The notes below the pieces were generated by a model. It was not told the origin of the DNA, did no database searches, and was given only the letters and a program-made list of their open reading frames with translations. Both the position numbers and the translations under genes were made by a program. Shown here one piece after another: positions 10,040 through 18,391 of a stretch of DNA of 64,000 nucleotides. The stretch is from Trinickia soli (GTDB lineage: Bacteria; Pseudomonadota; Gammaproteobacteria; Burkholderiales; Burkholderiaceae): assembly GCF_002879855.1 (NCBI RefSeq), contig NZ_PNYB01000017.1, positions 1 to 64,000 of the forward strand, given 5' to 3'. Position 1 is the stretch's first letter. Each line of letters opens with the position of its first letter.

Positions 10040-11218
10040 TCAGAACAGCATTGCCATGCCCAGCATGCCGACGAACTGCGAACGAGTAGAAGACGGCGTG
10101 CCGTTTTGCGAATCGCCCACAGCAGGCGCGGCATCGACGATATTGCCTGCGCCCTTGCTGCCGAGCGTCTGGCCACTCGCGTGCTGGTATGCCTGCAACG
10201 CATAGAGAGTCGTCCGCTTCGAGAGGTGATAGGCCTCCTTCAGCGAATACTGTTGATAGCGTGCGGCGTCGGAAATCCCGTTCGCCTTCGACGCCGACGT
10301 GAGTGCGATGCCGGCGCCGATGTCGAACGCGGGCGTGAAACGATAGCTTGCCAGCGCCGCATACGTATTGAACACGGCGGTCGACCCGAACAGCGATTGC
10401 GCGCCGGACTTGTATTCGACGTTCGAGTAAGAGAGCCCGAGCACGAGATTGCCGAGCGTATAGTTGCCGGCAGCCGCGAGATGTTGAATCGCCCTCGCCG
10501 AGACATAACCCGTATTGAGCGCCGAGACGCCGAAGCTCCCGGTCGAGGCGGGATCGAAGCCGCCGGTCTGCTGGGCGTTGTCCATGCGCAGATATCCGAG
10601 CGCCAGCGAAACGGGACCGCTCACGTAACGCAGTGCGCCGCTATAGGTTTGTCCTTTGCCGGTACTGCCGGCAATGCCGCCGAAGGCGTACATCGCGCTC
10701 GCCTGCAAGCCGCCCCAGTTCGGGGACGTATAAACCAGCGCGTTGTTGATCCGCACGGTCGTATCCAGCCCGTCGATGTCGCCGGGGTGGGCGCCCGTTG
10801 CGCCGGTCAGCCACGCGCTGCCCGTCAGCGGGCCGACGAACGTGTAATACGGCGTGTATTGACGCCCGGCCGTCAGCGTACCGAATCGAACGTTTTGGAG
10901 TCCTAAGTATGCTTCTCGATTGAACATCAAACCGGATGACGCGAACGCCCCCGTATTGAGATCGAAGCCGTTTTGCAGATCGAAGATCGCCGTCGTGCCG
11001 CCCCCCAGATCTTCCTTGCCTTGCAAGCCGAACTTGGAAGCGTAGAGGTTGCCCTGTCGCAAGTAGACGTTCGAGCTGCCTTTCTGGTTGTTGACGTAAG
11101 TCACCGCGTCGTCCACTGCGCCATACAGCGTGACGCTGCTTTGCGCGAACACGGGCGCGCAAGCGAGCGCCGCAGCAGCGGCCGCGAAGCGGCTGAGTTG
11201 AGTCCTGGTCGTTTTCAT
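10040..11218 (-). CDS. Outer-membrane porin (Gram-negative general porin family)
   Basis: A 392-residue 16-strand trimeric porin type common in Burkholderiales. The start at 11218 (MKTTRTQLSRFAAAAAALA) gives a signal peptide cleaved after PVFAQ. The mature N-terminus SSVTLYGAVDDAVTYV, the segment KFGLQGKEDLGGGTTAIFDLQ and the C-terminal Phe (GMLGMAMLF) are typical for this family. It lies downstream of the dehydroshikimate dehydratase on the same strand, so it may be the uptake route for quinate, shikimate or another hydroaromatic acid. Substrate specificity is not visible from sequence. Confidence 0.9.
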   Translation of the reverse strand: MKTTRTQLSRFAAAAAALACAPVFAQSSVTLYGAVDDAVTYVNNQKGSSNVYLRQGNLYASKFGLQGKEDLGGGTTAIFDLQNGFDLNTGAFASSGLMFNREAYLGLQNVRFGTLTAGRQYTPYYTFVGPLTGSAWLTGATGAHPGDIDGLDTTVRINNALVYTSPNWGGLQASAMYAFGGIAGSTGKGQTYSGALRYVSGPVSLALGYLRMDNAQQTGGFDPASTGSFGVSALNTGYVSARAIQHLAAAGNYTLGNLVLGLSYSNVEYKSGAQSLFGSTAVFNTYAALASYRFTPAFDIGAGIALTSASKANGISDAARYQQYSLKEAYHLSKRTTLYALQAYQHASGQTLGSKGAGNIVDAAPAVGDSQNGTPSSTRSQFVGMLGMAMLF

Positions 11219-11250
11219 CGAACGTCTATCTCCATCTCCAAAGGTCATCG

Positions 11251-11269
11251 CCGCGGGTCTTTCCCGCGG
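11251..11269 (-). terminator. Stem-loop between dehydroshikimate dehydratase and porin genes
   Basis: CCGCGGG (11251-11257) and CCCGCGG (11263-11269) form a perfect seven-base-pair stem with a five-base loop in the 89-bp gap between two same-strand genes. No U-run follows, so it may be a partial terminator, an mRNA-stabilising stem or an attenuator. Confidence 0.4.
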
Positions 11270-11307
11270 TCTGTGGTGCATGCAAGTGAAACGAAAGTCC
11301 CGGACCC

Positions 11308-13263
11308 TCACGACATGGCGGCGTCCTCCCGGCGCCGCCGCGTTTGCGCAGCGAGCCTGACCGCCGCGTTGGGCGCACCGTAGCCGTCGTATCCGCCGCG
11401 GCGCTCGACAATCTCGAGAAAGAAGCGCTTATCGAGCGTTTCCGTATAGGCATGCAGAAACTCGCCGCCGTTTTCGTCGCGGTCATAGAGCAGGTGGTGC
11501 GCCCGCAGCCTCGAGAGAAGCGATTCCGGCAGCGCATAGCGGGCCGCGAGATCCTCGTAGTAGTTGCGCGGAATGCGCAGGAGCGGGAGTCCCGCCTGCT
11601 CGAACTGCGCCACCGCACGAAAGATATCGTTCGCGCCGAACGCAACGTGATTGAGCCCGGTGCCGTGGTAAGCCTGCACCGCTTCCGCCACGGCCGTATG
11701 ACGATCGACCGAAGCGTTGAGCACGAGGCGCAATGACCGATCGCGATTGCAAAATGCACGCGAACGCACAAGACCGTATGGATCGGGCACGACGACGCTT
11801 GACGACGCCTGAAGTCCGAACACGGCTTTCAAGAACAACGTCCAGCTATCGAGAGAACCCATCGGCAACGCGAGGCAGACGTGATCGATGTCGATCAACG
11901 GACCCACTTCGCTTGGGCCATCCACGTCCGTCAGCACAAAGTCCGCTTCGAAGAGCGTCGGCTGGCCCGATCTTTCGTTCACCAGGTAGTTAAGACTTCC
12001 ATCCGGAGAACGCACTGCCGGCACGACGCGCTCGTCGGGGCCCACGCGTCCTGTGAATGGCACGTAGCCGAAACGGGCAGCCCGTTCCAGCGCGAGATCG
12101 GCATCGTCGAGACGAAATGCCGCCGCGCAGAGTGAAAGGCCGTGTTGCTGAAAGAACGAACTGGCGAACGAATCGGGTTCCGCGTTCAAGACGATGGCGG
12201 CCGCGCCATGTTGATACAGGGTGACGTCTTTGGACCGATGCTGTCCCGCGCGGCGAAAGCCCAGCTTTTCGAGCCAGCCGACGAGCCGGGTGCGCGAAGC
12301 CGCATCGACGGCGAACTCCAGGAATTGTGTCGTCAGGCGCGCCGGCGCCGCAGGGGGCGCGAACAGCGGTAATTCTTCGTTGCCAGCCACGCCTGCCGTC
12401 AACGCGCGCGTTTGCTCTTCGAGCAACAGCAGCGACCGGTAGCCGTCGGCAGCCGTCGCGGCGGGCGGTGCCCCGCGAAAGCCGTCATTGAACACCTCCA
12501 ACGAAAGCGGCCCGCGGTATCCCGCCCGCAAGATGCGGGAGGTGAATTCGGCCAACGCGAAATCCCCCTGCCCCGGAAAACAGCGGTAGTGGCGGCTCCA
12601 TTCGAGCACGTCCATGTTCATCCTCGGCGCGTCGGCAATTTGCACGAAGCCGATACGCTCCCCCGGGATCGTCTCGATCTCATCCAGCGGATCGTCGATC
12701 GACAGCGTGTGAAAGCTATCGAGCGCAAGCGTCAGATTCGGATGATCGACGGCGCGCACGAGTCGCCACGCATGGCGGTACGAATTGACGTGCCGACCCC
12801 AGGCCAGCGCTTCGTAGCAGGCCGTCACGCCGGCTGCTTGCGCCTGCTCGGCCAACACGCCGAGTTGTTCGACGATCAGCCCGTCGTCGCACACCGTATC
12901 GGGCAACACGCTGCTGCAGACAAGCAAACGGTCCGTGCCAAGCGCATGCATCACGTCGAACTTGCGTTTGATGCGCTCGACATTGCGCGCCAGCCGCTCT
13001 GCGCCAACCCCTTCGAAATCTCGGAACGGCTGATACAGCACGATCTTCAGATCGAGATCGTCGGCGATGCGGCGCACGTCGCCCGGCGTGCCGTCGTAAT
13101 AAAGCAGGTCGTTTTCGAAGATCTCGACACATCGAAATCCCGCGGCGTGAATCGCCCGCAGCTTCTCGGCAAGCGTGCCGCTGATCGATACGGTCGCGAT
13201 CGATACGGTCGCGATCGATCTGGCTGACGGTACATCGGGATGGCACAAAGTGTCGCTCTGCAT
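11308..13263 (-). CDS. quiC: 3-dehydroshikimate dehydratase fused to a VOC/HPPD-like domain (QuiC type)
   Basis: A 651-residue two-domain protein. Residues about 20-290 form a sugar-phosphate isomerase-like TIM barrel (GFRCVEIFENDLLYY, CYEALAWGRHVNSY, LALDSFHTLS, LSLEVFNDGFRG) with Glu/Asp/His metal ligands. This fold converts 3-dehydroshikimate to protocatechuate. Residues about 310-651 resemble 4-hydroxyphenylpyruvate dioxygenase, with iron-site regions IDIDHVCLALPM, GLNHVAFGAND and FFLEIVERRGGYDGYG. Such fusions are described as QuiC1-type dehydratases. The start at 13263 removes 11 unsupported residues. The N-terminus contains a tandem 15-bp repeat giving SIATVSIATV. The enzyme links quinate/shikimate use to the pca genes. 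Confidence 0.88.
   Translation of the reverse strand: MQSDTLCHPDVPSARSIATVSIATVSISGTLAEKLRAIHAAGFRCVEIFENDLLYYDGTPGDVRRIADDLDLKIVLYQPFRDFEGVGAERLARNVERIKRKFDVMHALGTDRLLVCSSVLPDTVCDDGLIVEQLGVLAEQAQAAGVTACYEALAWGRHVNSYRHAWRLVRAVDHPNLTLALDSFHTLSIDDPLDEIETIPGERIGFVQIADAPRMNMDVLEWSRHYRCFPGQGDFALAEFTSRILRAGYRGPLSLEVFNDGFRGAPPAATAADGYRSLLLLEEQTRALTAGVAGNEELPLFAPPAAPARLTTQFLEFAVDAASRTRLVGWLEKLGFRRAGQHRSKDVTLYQHGAAAIVLNAEPDSFASSFFQQHGLSLCAAAFRLDDADLALERAARFGYVPFTGRVGPDERVVPAVRSPDGSLNYLVNERSGQPTLFEADFVLTDVDGPSEVGPLIDIDHVCLALPMGSLDSWTLFLKAVFGLQASSSVVVPDPYGLVRSRAFCNRDRSLRLVLNASVDRHTAVAEAVQAYHGTGLNHVAFGANDIFRAVAQFEQAGLPLLRIPRNYYEDLAARYALPESLLSRLRAHHLLYDRDENGGEFLHAYTETLDKRFFLEIVERRGGYDGYGAPNAAVRLAAQTRRRREDAAMS
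13183..13212. repeat. Two tandem 15-bp units inside the quiC 5' coding region
   Basis: GATCGATACGGTCGC occurs at 13183-13197 and directly again at 13198-13212. It is in frame and duplicates the peptide IATVS near the N-terminus of the dehydratase. It looks like a recent slippage duplication and does not break the frame. Confidence 0.85.
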
Positions 13264-13317
13264 GGTCTGCTCGATCCGCTCCAAAACACGCCCCAACTAT
13301 AGGTGACGCACTATAGA

Positions 13318-13331
13318 TGAACTAACTAGTT
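13318..13331. promoter_or_regulatory. Candidate operator between quiC and the dehydroquinase gene
   Basis: TGAAC-TAAC-TAGTT lies within a partial palindrome (GAACTAACT / AGTTGGTAC, seven of nine positions matching) in the divergent gap between quiC and aroQ/quiB. The same TGAAC-N4-TAGTT pattern occurs in inverted orientation at 18170-18183 upstream of the HPPD-family gene. The TetR regulator at 16298 is a plausible binder; this is inference. Confidence 0.4.
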
Positions 13332-13446
13332 GGTACAAATTAGAGAAAACCCCAGAATGACTTCGGCATGGACTGGCGGCACACTTGCCAGCAATCGGAC
13401 GACGCAAGGCCGTTCGTTCAGCATTCGCTTACACGGAGTCGTTGTT

Positions 13447-13902
13447 ATGACATTTGCTTCGGTTCTGGTCCTGAACGGGCCGAATCTCAATCTGCTGGGC
13501 ACGCGCGAGCCGGCCATCTACGGCAGCGAAACCCTCGCCGATGTCGCGCAGCGTTGCGCGCAAGCCGGCGAACGCCTTGGACTGGCGATCGACTTCAAGC
13601 AGTCGAATGCCGAAGATCGTTTGATCGACTGGCTGCACGATGCGCGCACGAACGTCGACGGCATCGTCATCAATCCGGCCGCTTACACGCACACGTCCGT
13701 TGCGCTGGCCGATGCATTGACGGCGATCGCCAAGCCTGTCATCGAAGTCCATATCTCGAACGTGCATAAGCGCGAAGCATTCCGGCACCATTCGTTCGTC
13801 TCCCCCATCGCCGAGGCGGTCATCGTGGGCTGCGGCACCCAGGGCTACGTCCTGGCGCTCGAACGCATGGCGACGCTGCTCAAGGCGGGGGACCGTTCAT
13901 GA
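13447..13902 (+). CDS. aroQ: Type II 3-dehydroquinate dehydratase
   Basis: A 151-residue type II dehydroquinase that interconverts 3-dehydroquinate and 3-dehydroshikimate. The hallmarks [18 protein letters not shown] (catalytic Arg and Tyr), [18 protein letters not shown] (catalytic His) and KREAFRHHS are intact. The start at 13447 is chosen because the family begins a few residues before VLNGPN; the open frame runs 39 codons further upstream. It sits between quiC and a quinate/shikimate dehydrogenase, so its job here is probably catabolic and quiB could equally be used. It overlaps the next gene by 4 bp. Confidence 0.93.
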   Translation: MTFASVLVLNGPNLNLLGTREPAIYGSETLADVAQRCAQAGERLGLAIDFKQSNAEDRLIDWLHDARTNVDGIVINPAAYTHTSVALADALTAIAKPVIEVHISNVHKREAFRHHSFVSPIAEAVIVGCGTQGYVLALERMATLLKAGDRS

Positions 13903-14771
13903 GCGCCGAGATCAAACGCGGTAAGCACTCGATCCTCGTCGGCCTGATCGGCAAGGGCATCGGCGGATCGCTGAGCCCGGCCATGCATGAGGAAGAAGGG
14001 TGGCAACAGGGACTGAACTATGTCTATCGCCGCATCGATCTGGAGACACTCGGGCTCGATGCCGACGCACTGCCCGAGCTGATCGATGCCGCCGAGCGGA
14101 TGGGCTTCGATGGGCTGAACATCACTTACCCGTGCAAACAGGCCGTGATTCCGCTGCTCGATGCACTGTCCGAGGACGCGCGCGCATTGGGGGCAGTCAA
14201 TACGGTGCTGTTCAAGGACGGCAAGCGCCTCGGCTTCAACACGGACTGGTCCGGCTTCATGCGTTCGTTCCAAACCGGCCTGCCCGATGCGTCGCTTGCA
14301 CGCGTGGTTCAGCTTGGTGCCGGCGGCGCAGGGGCCGCGGTGGCTCACGCGGCACTGGGCCTCGGGGCCGGACACGTTGCTTTGTTCGATGTCGACCAAG
14401 CGCGCGCGGCCTCGCTGGCAGATCAATTGCAACAACGATTCCCGGCGGCGACAGTCGTCTGCGGCGACTCGCTCCCCGTTGCGATGCAGGACGCTACAGG
14501 GCTCATTCACGCGACGCCGACCGGCATGGCGAAACTGCCAGGCATGCCCTTACCCGCCGAACTGCTGCATCGGGGGCTCTGGGTAGCCGACGTCGTCTAC
14601 TTTCCGATCCGCACCGCGCTGATCGAGGCGGCGGAAAAAGCGGGCTGCCGCACGTTGAGCGGCGGCGGGATGGCGGTCTACCAGGCGGTGGACGCGTTTC
14701 GCATCTTCGCCGGCGTGGAACCGAACGCCGGCCGCATGTACGCGCACTTGCAGGCGCTGCTCTCGCAGTAG
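13899..14771 (+). CDS. Quinate/shikimate dehydrogenase (AroE superfamily, probably NAD-dependent)
   Basis: A 290-residue member of the shikimate dehydrogenase family. Substrate motif SLSPAMH, catalytic Lys in NITYPCKQ and Asp in NTDWSGF are present. The dinucleotide fold reads [12 protein letters not shown], and its second strand ends LFDVDQARA. An acidic residue there, in place of the NRT motif of biosynthetic NADP-dependent AroE, points to NAD use and a catabolic role in oxidising quinate or shikimate, as in QsuD-like enzymes. The C-terminal [17 protein letters not shown] is typical. The start ATG overlaps the aroQ stop (ATGA). Confidence 0.87.
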   Translation: MSAEIKRGKHSILVGLIGKGIGGSLSPAMHEEEGWQQGLNYVYRRIDLETLGLDADALPELIDAAERMGFDGLNITYPCKQAVIPLLDALSEDARALGAVNTVLFKDGKRLGFNTDWSGFMRSFQTGLPDASLARVVQLGAGGAGAAVAHAALGLGAGHVALFDVDQARAASLADQLQQRFPAATVVCGDSLPVAMQDATGLIHATPTGMAKLPGMPLPAELLHRGLWVADVVYFPIRTALIEAAEKAGCRTLSGGGMAVYQAVDAFRIFAGVEPNAGRMYAHLQALLSQ

Positions 14772-14834
14772 CGCAGTAGCGCAACCGCGCAATAAATCCA
14801 CTACACCGACTCAGGTCGACAGGAGACAAACGAC

Positions 14835-16184
14835 ATGGCCCCTCCGATTACACCGCGCTCGCTCAGCGGTGCGCCGCTGCAAGCGGCGACGCACTCGTCC
14901 GCGGCTCGACCCTCACGGGCCCGATACCGAATCCTCGGCCTGTTGGCCGCGGGGACGATGATCAATTACCTCGATCGAACCGTGCTCGGCATCGCCGCGC
15001 CCCAATTGACGAAGGAACTCGGCATCAACGCAGCGTTGATGGGCGTGATTTTTTCCGCGTTTTCGTGGAGCTATGTCGTATCGCAGATCCCGGGCGGGAT
15101 GTTTCTCGACCGCTTCGGCAGCAAGTTGACCTATTTTCTGTCGATGACGCTATGGTCGCTCTGCACGCTTGCTCAGGGTTTCGTGGGCGGCGTCAGCGCG
15201 CTGTTTGCGTGCCGGCTCGGCCTCGGCGTGACCGAATCGCCCTGCTTTCCGACCAATAGCCGGGTCGTGGCCACCTGGTTTCCGCAAACGGAGCGTGCGT
15301 TTGCCACGGGCACCTATACCGTGGGCGAATATGTCGGCCTCGCATTCTTCAGCCCCCTGCTGTTCGCGTTGATGGGCGCGTACGGTTGGCGCACGCTGTT
15401 TTATGTCGTCGGCGGCGTCGGTATTGTTTTCGGCTTGATCTGGTGGCGCTTTTATCGCGAGCCTCATGAGCATCCGGCCGCGAACGAAGCCGAACTCGAC
15501 TATATCGAAGCGGGCGGCGGGCTGACCCGACACACCCCGAGCGCGCAGGGCAACAAGCGCCCGAAGGTGGCGTGGCGCGACATCGGCCGGCTTCTCAAAC
15601 ATCGACAGCTCACGGGTATCTGCCTCGGCCAGTTCGCCGGCAATTCGACGCTCGTGTTCTTTTTGACGTGGTTTCCCACTTATCTCGCGACGGAACGCCA
15701 CATGGGCTGGCTGAAAATCGGCTTCTTCGCCGTGATGCCTTTCATCGCGGCGTCGGTCGGCGTCATGTTCGGTGGCACCTTCTCGGACTGGCTGCTGCGC
15801 AAAGGCAAATCTCCGAACGTTGCACGTAAGCTGCCGATCATTGCAGGGCTGTTGCTGGCGTCGACGATCATCCTCGCGAACTACGTGCAGAGCAACACGG
15901 CCGTCATTGCCATCCTGTCGCTCGCATTCTTCGCGCAAGGCATGGCCGCGCTCGGCTGGACGCTCGTGTCGGATATCGCCCCCGACGGCATGCTCGGCTT
16001 GACCGGCGGCATCTTCAACGTCGCCGCGAATCTGGCCGGCATCATCACGCCGCTCGTCATCGGCCTGATCGTCAGCACAACGGGCTCTTTCGTCGGCGCG
16101 CTTGCATTCATCGGCATCATCGCGCTGATCGGCGCAGCGTCGTACATCTTCATCGTCGGCGATATCAAGCGAATCGCACTCTGA
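14835..16184 (+). CDS. MFS transporter, ACS family, probably for quinate or shikimate
   Basis: A 449-residue major facilitator with about 12 membrane segments. The first helix contains GTMINYLDRTVLGIAAP, the anion:cation symporter family signature, followed by SQIPGGMFLDRFGSK. The start ATG is preceded by AGGAGAC. It follows the dehydrogenase by 63 bp in the same orientation, so aroQ, the dehydrogenase and this transporter probably form one operon. Context suggests import of a hydroaromatic acid; specificity is not visible. Confidence 0.87.
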   Translation: MAPPITPRSLSGAPLQAATHSSAARPSRARYRILGLLAAGTMINYLDRTVLGIAAPQLTKELGINAALMGVIFSAFSWSYVVSQIPGGMFLDRFGSKLTYFLSMTLWSLCTLAQGFVGGVSALFACRLGLGVTESPCFPTNSRVVATWFPQTERAFATGTYTVGEYVGLAFFSPLLFALMGAYGWRTLFYVVGGVGIVFGLIWWRFYREPHEHPAANEAELDYIEAGGGLTRHTPSAQGNKRPKVAWRDIGRLLKHRQLTGICLGQFAGNSTLVFFLTWFPTYLATERHMGWLKIGFFAVMPFIAASVGVMFGGTFSDWLLRKGKSPNVARKLPIIAGLLLASTIILANYVQSNTAVIAILSLAFFAQGMAALGWTLVSDIAPDGMLGLTGGIFNVAANLAGIITPLVIGLIVSTTGSFVGALAFIGIIALIGAASYIFIVGDIKRIAL

Positions 16185-16297
16185 AGTACGCTCGGATTGC
16201 GGCCGGACATGCCCGGCCGCCGTGGGCCGCCGGGCCGTTTCGAGGAAAAACCGCCGTGCTAAAATCGCGCCCATTTACTCTGAAGGCGCAAGACGAC

Positions 16298-16972
16298 ATG
16301 GGAAGACCGGCGGCCTCGCCCAACAGCACCAGCGCCAAAGTCGACGCTCGACGCAAGTACGATCCGGAAGAGACCAAGCGCAACATCCTCGAAGTGGCCA
16401 CGGCAGAGTTCTCTGCCATGGGGCTCGCCGGCGCACGCGTCGACGCGATCGCCGAGCGCACCCATACGACCAAGCGCATGCTGTATTACTACTTCGGCAG
16501 CAAGGAAGGGCTGTACGAAGCGGTGCTCGACAAGGTCTACGGCGACATCCGCGCGCTCGAGCAAGACCTGCACGTCAGCGAACTCGAACCGGTCGAAGGC
16601 ATGCGCCGGCTCGTCGAATTCACCTTCGACTATCACGATCGGCACCGCGATTTCGTCCGCCTCGTCACGATCGAAAACATTCACGGCGCGAAGTATCTCG
16701 AGCAAATGAAGACGTTTCGCAGCCGCAATGCGAGCGCGATCGCGACGATCGAAGATCTCCTTGCGCGCGGCGTGGCGTTGGGGCAGTTCCGGGACGATAT
16801 CGACCCTATCGATCTGCACCTCATGATCAGCTCGTTTTGCTTTCATCGCGTGAGCAACCGCTCGACGTTCGGCGCTGCGTTCGGGCGCGATCCCTCGCAC
16901 CCGCGGTTGCGCGCGAAGCATCGCGAGATGATCGTCGATGCGGTCTTGCGATTCGTGAAGAAGCAACGCTGA
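16298..16972 (+). CDS. TetR-family regulator, probably of the quinate/shikimate genes
   Basis: A 224-residue TetR regulator. The HTH domain spans KRNILEVATAEFSAMGLAGARVDAIAERTHTTKRMLYYYFGSKEGLYEAVL near residues 25-75. The C-terminal ligand domain continues through HDRHRDFVRLVTIENIHGAKYLE. The start at 16298 (MGRPAASPNS) avoids 14 residues with no family character. It lies downstream of the transporter and converges with the HPPD-family gene, separated by only 29 bp. A shared TGAAC-N4-TAGTT motif before quiC/aroQ and before the HPPD-family gene makes these likely targets. Confidence 0.85.
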   Translation: MGRPAASPNSTSAKVDARRKYDPEETKRNILEVATAEFSAMGLAGARVDAIAERTHTTKRMLYYYFGSKEGLYEAVLDKVYGDIRALEQDLHVSELEPVEGMRRLVEFTFDYHDRHRDFVRLVTIENIHGAKYLEQMKTFRSRNASAIATIEDLLARGVALGQFRDDIDPIDLHLMISSFCFHRVSNRSTFGAAFGRDPSHPRLRAKHREMIVDAVLRFVKKQR

Positions 16973-17001
16973 GCCTTCGCCCGGCGGCGCAAATGCGTGC
17001 G

Positions 17002-18135
17002 TTACGGCGCCCGCGCAGCCGATCGCGCGCTCGCCAGCGCGTCGAGATTGCCTTCGCCGAACCCGTGATAGCCGTTGCGTTGCACGATTTCGAAGAAGAT
17101 TTCACCGGGCCGGCGCTTCGCGAACGTTTGAAAGAAAAGGCGCGGCGCGCCATCGGGGCCGATTTCCCCGTCGATCAGGATGCGACGCGTGCGCAGCGCG
17201 TCGAGATCGACACCATGTCCGGGCAAGCGCGCGTCGATCGAATCGTAGTAGGTCCCCGGCGGTTCGATAAATTCCACGCCATTGGCAACCAAAGCATCCA
17301 CCGACTCGAATATGTCGTCGGTCGCCAGAGCGATATGTTGTACGCCTTCGCCCGGGTGATCGGGCAGATACGCATGCATCTGCTCCGTCCTTGCCGTACC
17401 TTCCTCGTAGAGCGGAATCCGCACCTCCCCACAAGGGGACACCATCACGCGCGAATCGCGCGAGACGTGTCCATCGGGATCGATTGTGTGAATTTCGCTG
17501 AAGTGCAGCAGGTTCTCATAGAAGTCGAGCCATTCCTGCATGCGGCCGGCTCCGACCGTTTGCGCCATGTGATCCACACGCCGCAGGCCGGTGCCGGCAT
17601 GGCTGAGATCGTCGTGCGCCGTCGCAATGTCGATCGGCCTGAAGTCGATGTCGAAGATCGAAATGTCGCCCACGCCGCCGCGCAGCCCGCCCCGTCCCCG
17701 CCAACGATCCACAAAGTAAATGTGTGAATCGCCGATCCCTTGAATAGCCGGGATCTTCAGCTCCGATGCGCCCCGGCGCTCACCTTCGAATGGCCACGCA
17801 CCGAGATCGATCGCGCGCTTGAAAGCGCGCGAGGCGCTGCCGACACGCATGCCGAGCGCGCAGATGCCCATGCCGTACTCTTGCGCATAACGCGCGGCGA
17901 ACGAATCGGGTTCGGCATTGACCAGAAAATTCATGCCGCCCTGGCGATACAGCTTCACCGCCTTACTGATGTGCTGCGCAATCGCCTTGAATCCGAACTG
18001 CTCCAGACGGCAGCCCAAATCCTGCGGCTCGCGCGCGGCAAATTCGACGAATTCGAGGCCGGCCAGCCCGAGCGGGTTGAGCGGGTCGGCAGCCCGCGCG
18101 GAGAGATCGTCGGACGATAAGGCTACAGGGCACAT
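17002..18135 (-). CDS. 4-hydroxyphenylpyruvate dioxygenase family protein
   Basis: A 377-residue VOC-fold Fe(II) enzyme aligning along its length with bacterial HPPD. It opens LAGLEFVEFAAREPQD, has iron ligands in RVDHMAQT, GVQHIAL and FFEIVQRNG, and ends HGFGEGN. The start at 18135 follows GGAGG at eight bases. HPPD converts 4-hydroxyphenylpyruvate to homogentisate. The setting among quinate genes, next to a fused dehydratase carrying an HPPD-like domain, leaves open a related role. The complete HPPD motif set favours the dioxygenase. Confidence 0.8.
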   Translation of the reverse strand: MCPVALSSDDLSARAADPLNPLGLAGLEFVEFAAREPQDLGCRLEQFGFKAIAQHISKAVKLYRQGGMNFLVNAEPDSFAARYAQEYGMGICALGMRVGSASRAFKRAIDLGAWPFEGERRGASELKIPAIQGIGDSHIYFVDRWRGRGGLRGGVGDISIFDIDFRPIDIATAHDDLSHAGTGLRRVDHMAQTVGAGRMQEWLDFYENLLHFSEIHTIDPDGHVSRDSRVMVSPCGEVRIPLYEEGTARTEQMHAYLPDHPGEGVQHIALATDDIFESVDALVANGVEFIEPPGTYYDSIDARLPGHGVDLDALRTRRILIDGEIGPDGAPRLFFQTFAKRRPGEIFFEIVQRNGYHGFGEGNLDALASARSAARAP

Positions 18136-18169
18136 GCGGGGAACCTCCGGGCGGCGTTGCCTCAATTTT

Positions 18170-18183
18170 AACTAAATCGTTCA
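18170..18183. promoter_or_regulatory. Candidate operator upstream of the HPPD-family gene
   Basis: AACTA-AATC-GTTCA on the plus strand is the inverse of the TGAAC-N4-TAGTT motif at 13318-13331. It lies 35-48 bp ahead of the start codon of the minus-strand gene, a position suited to repression. Confidence 0.4.
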
Positions 18184-18247
18184 CATTAGGGACAGCATCG
18201 GGCACATGCATGGGCGAACCGACCGACTCGGGGCAAACCCGGAAACG

Positions 18248-18280
18248 GTGCGATTGCCGCACGCCCTTGCGCGATAATCG
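18248..18280. promoter_or_regulatory. PcaR-like operator upstream of the MHS transporter
   Basis: GTGCGATTGCCGCAC (18248-18262) followed by GCGATAATCGC (18271-18281) resembles the reverse complement of the pcaI operator, GTGCGATCACCGCAC plus GCGATAATCGC. The two halves are 21 bp apart rather than 19. This would place the transporter-IclR pair in the same or a sister regulon. Confidence 0.5.
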
Positions 18281-18391
18281 CGCGTCGAGCGCGAAAAGCG
18301 GATTGCGCACGGTCCGAGAGCCGCCCTATCCTCCACGAACCACCCCATGACAAATCGCGCATGCCGCGAAGATAGAGGCAGGAGACACTGG

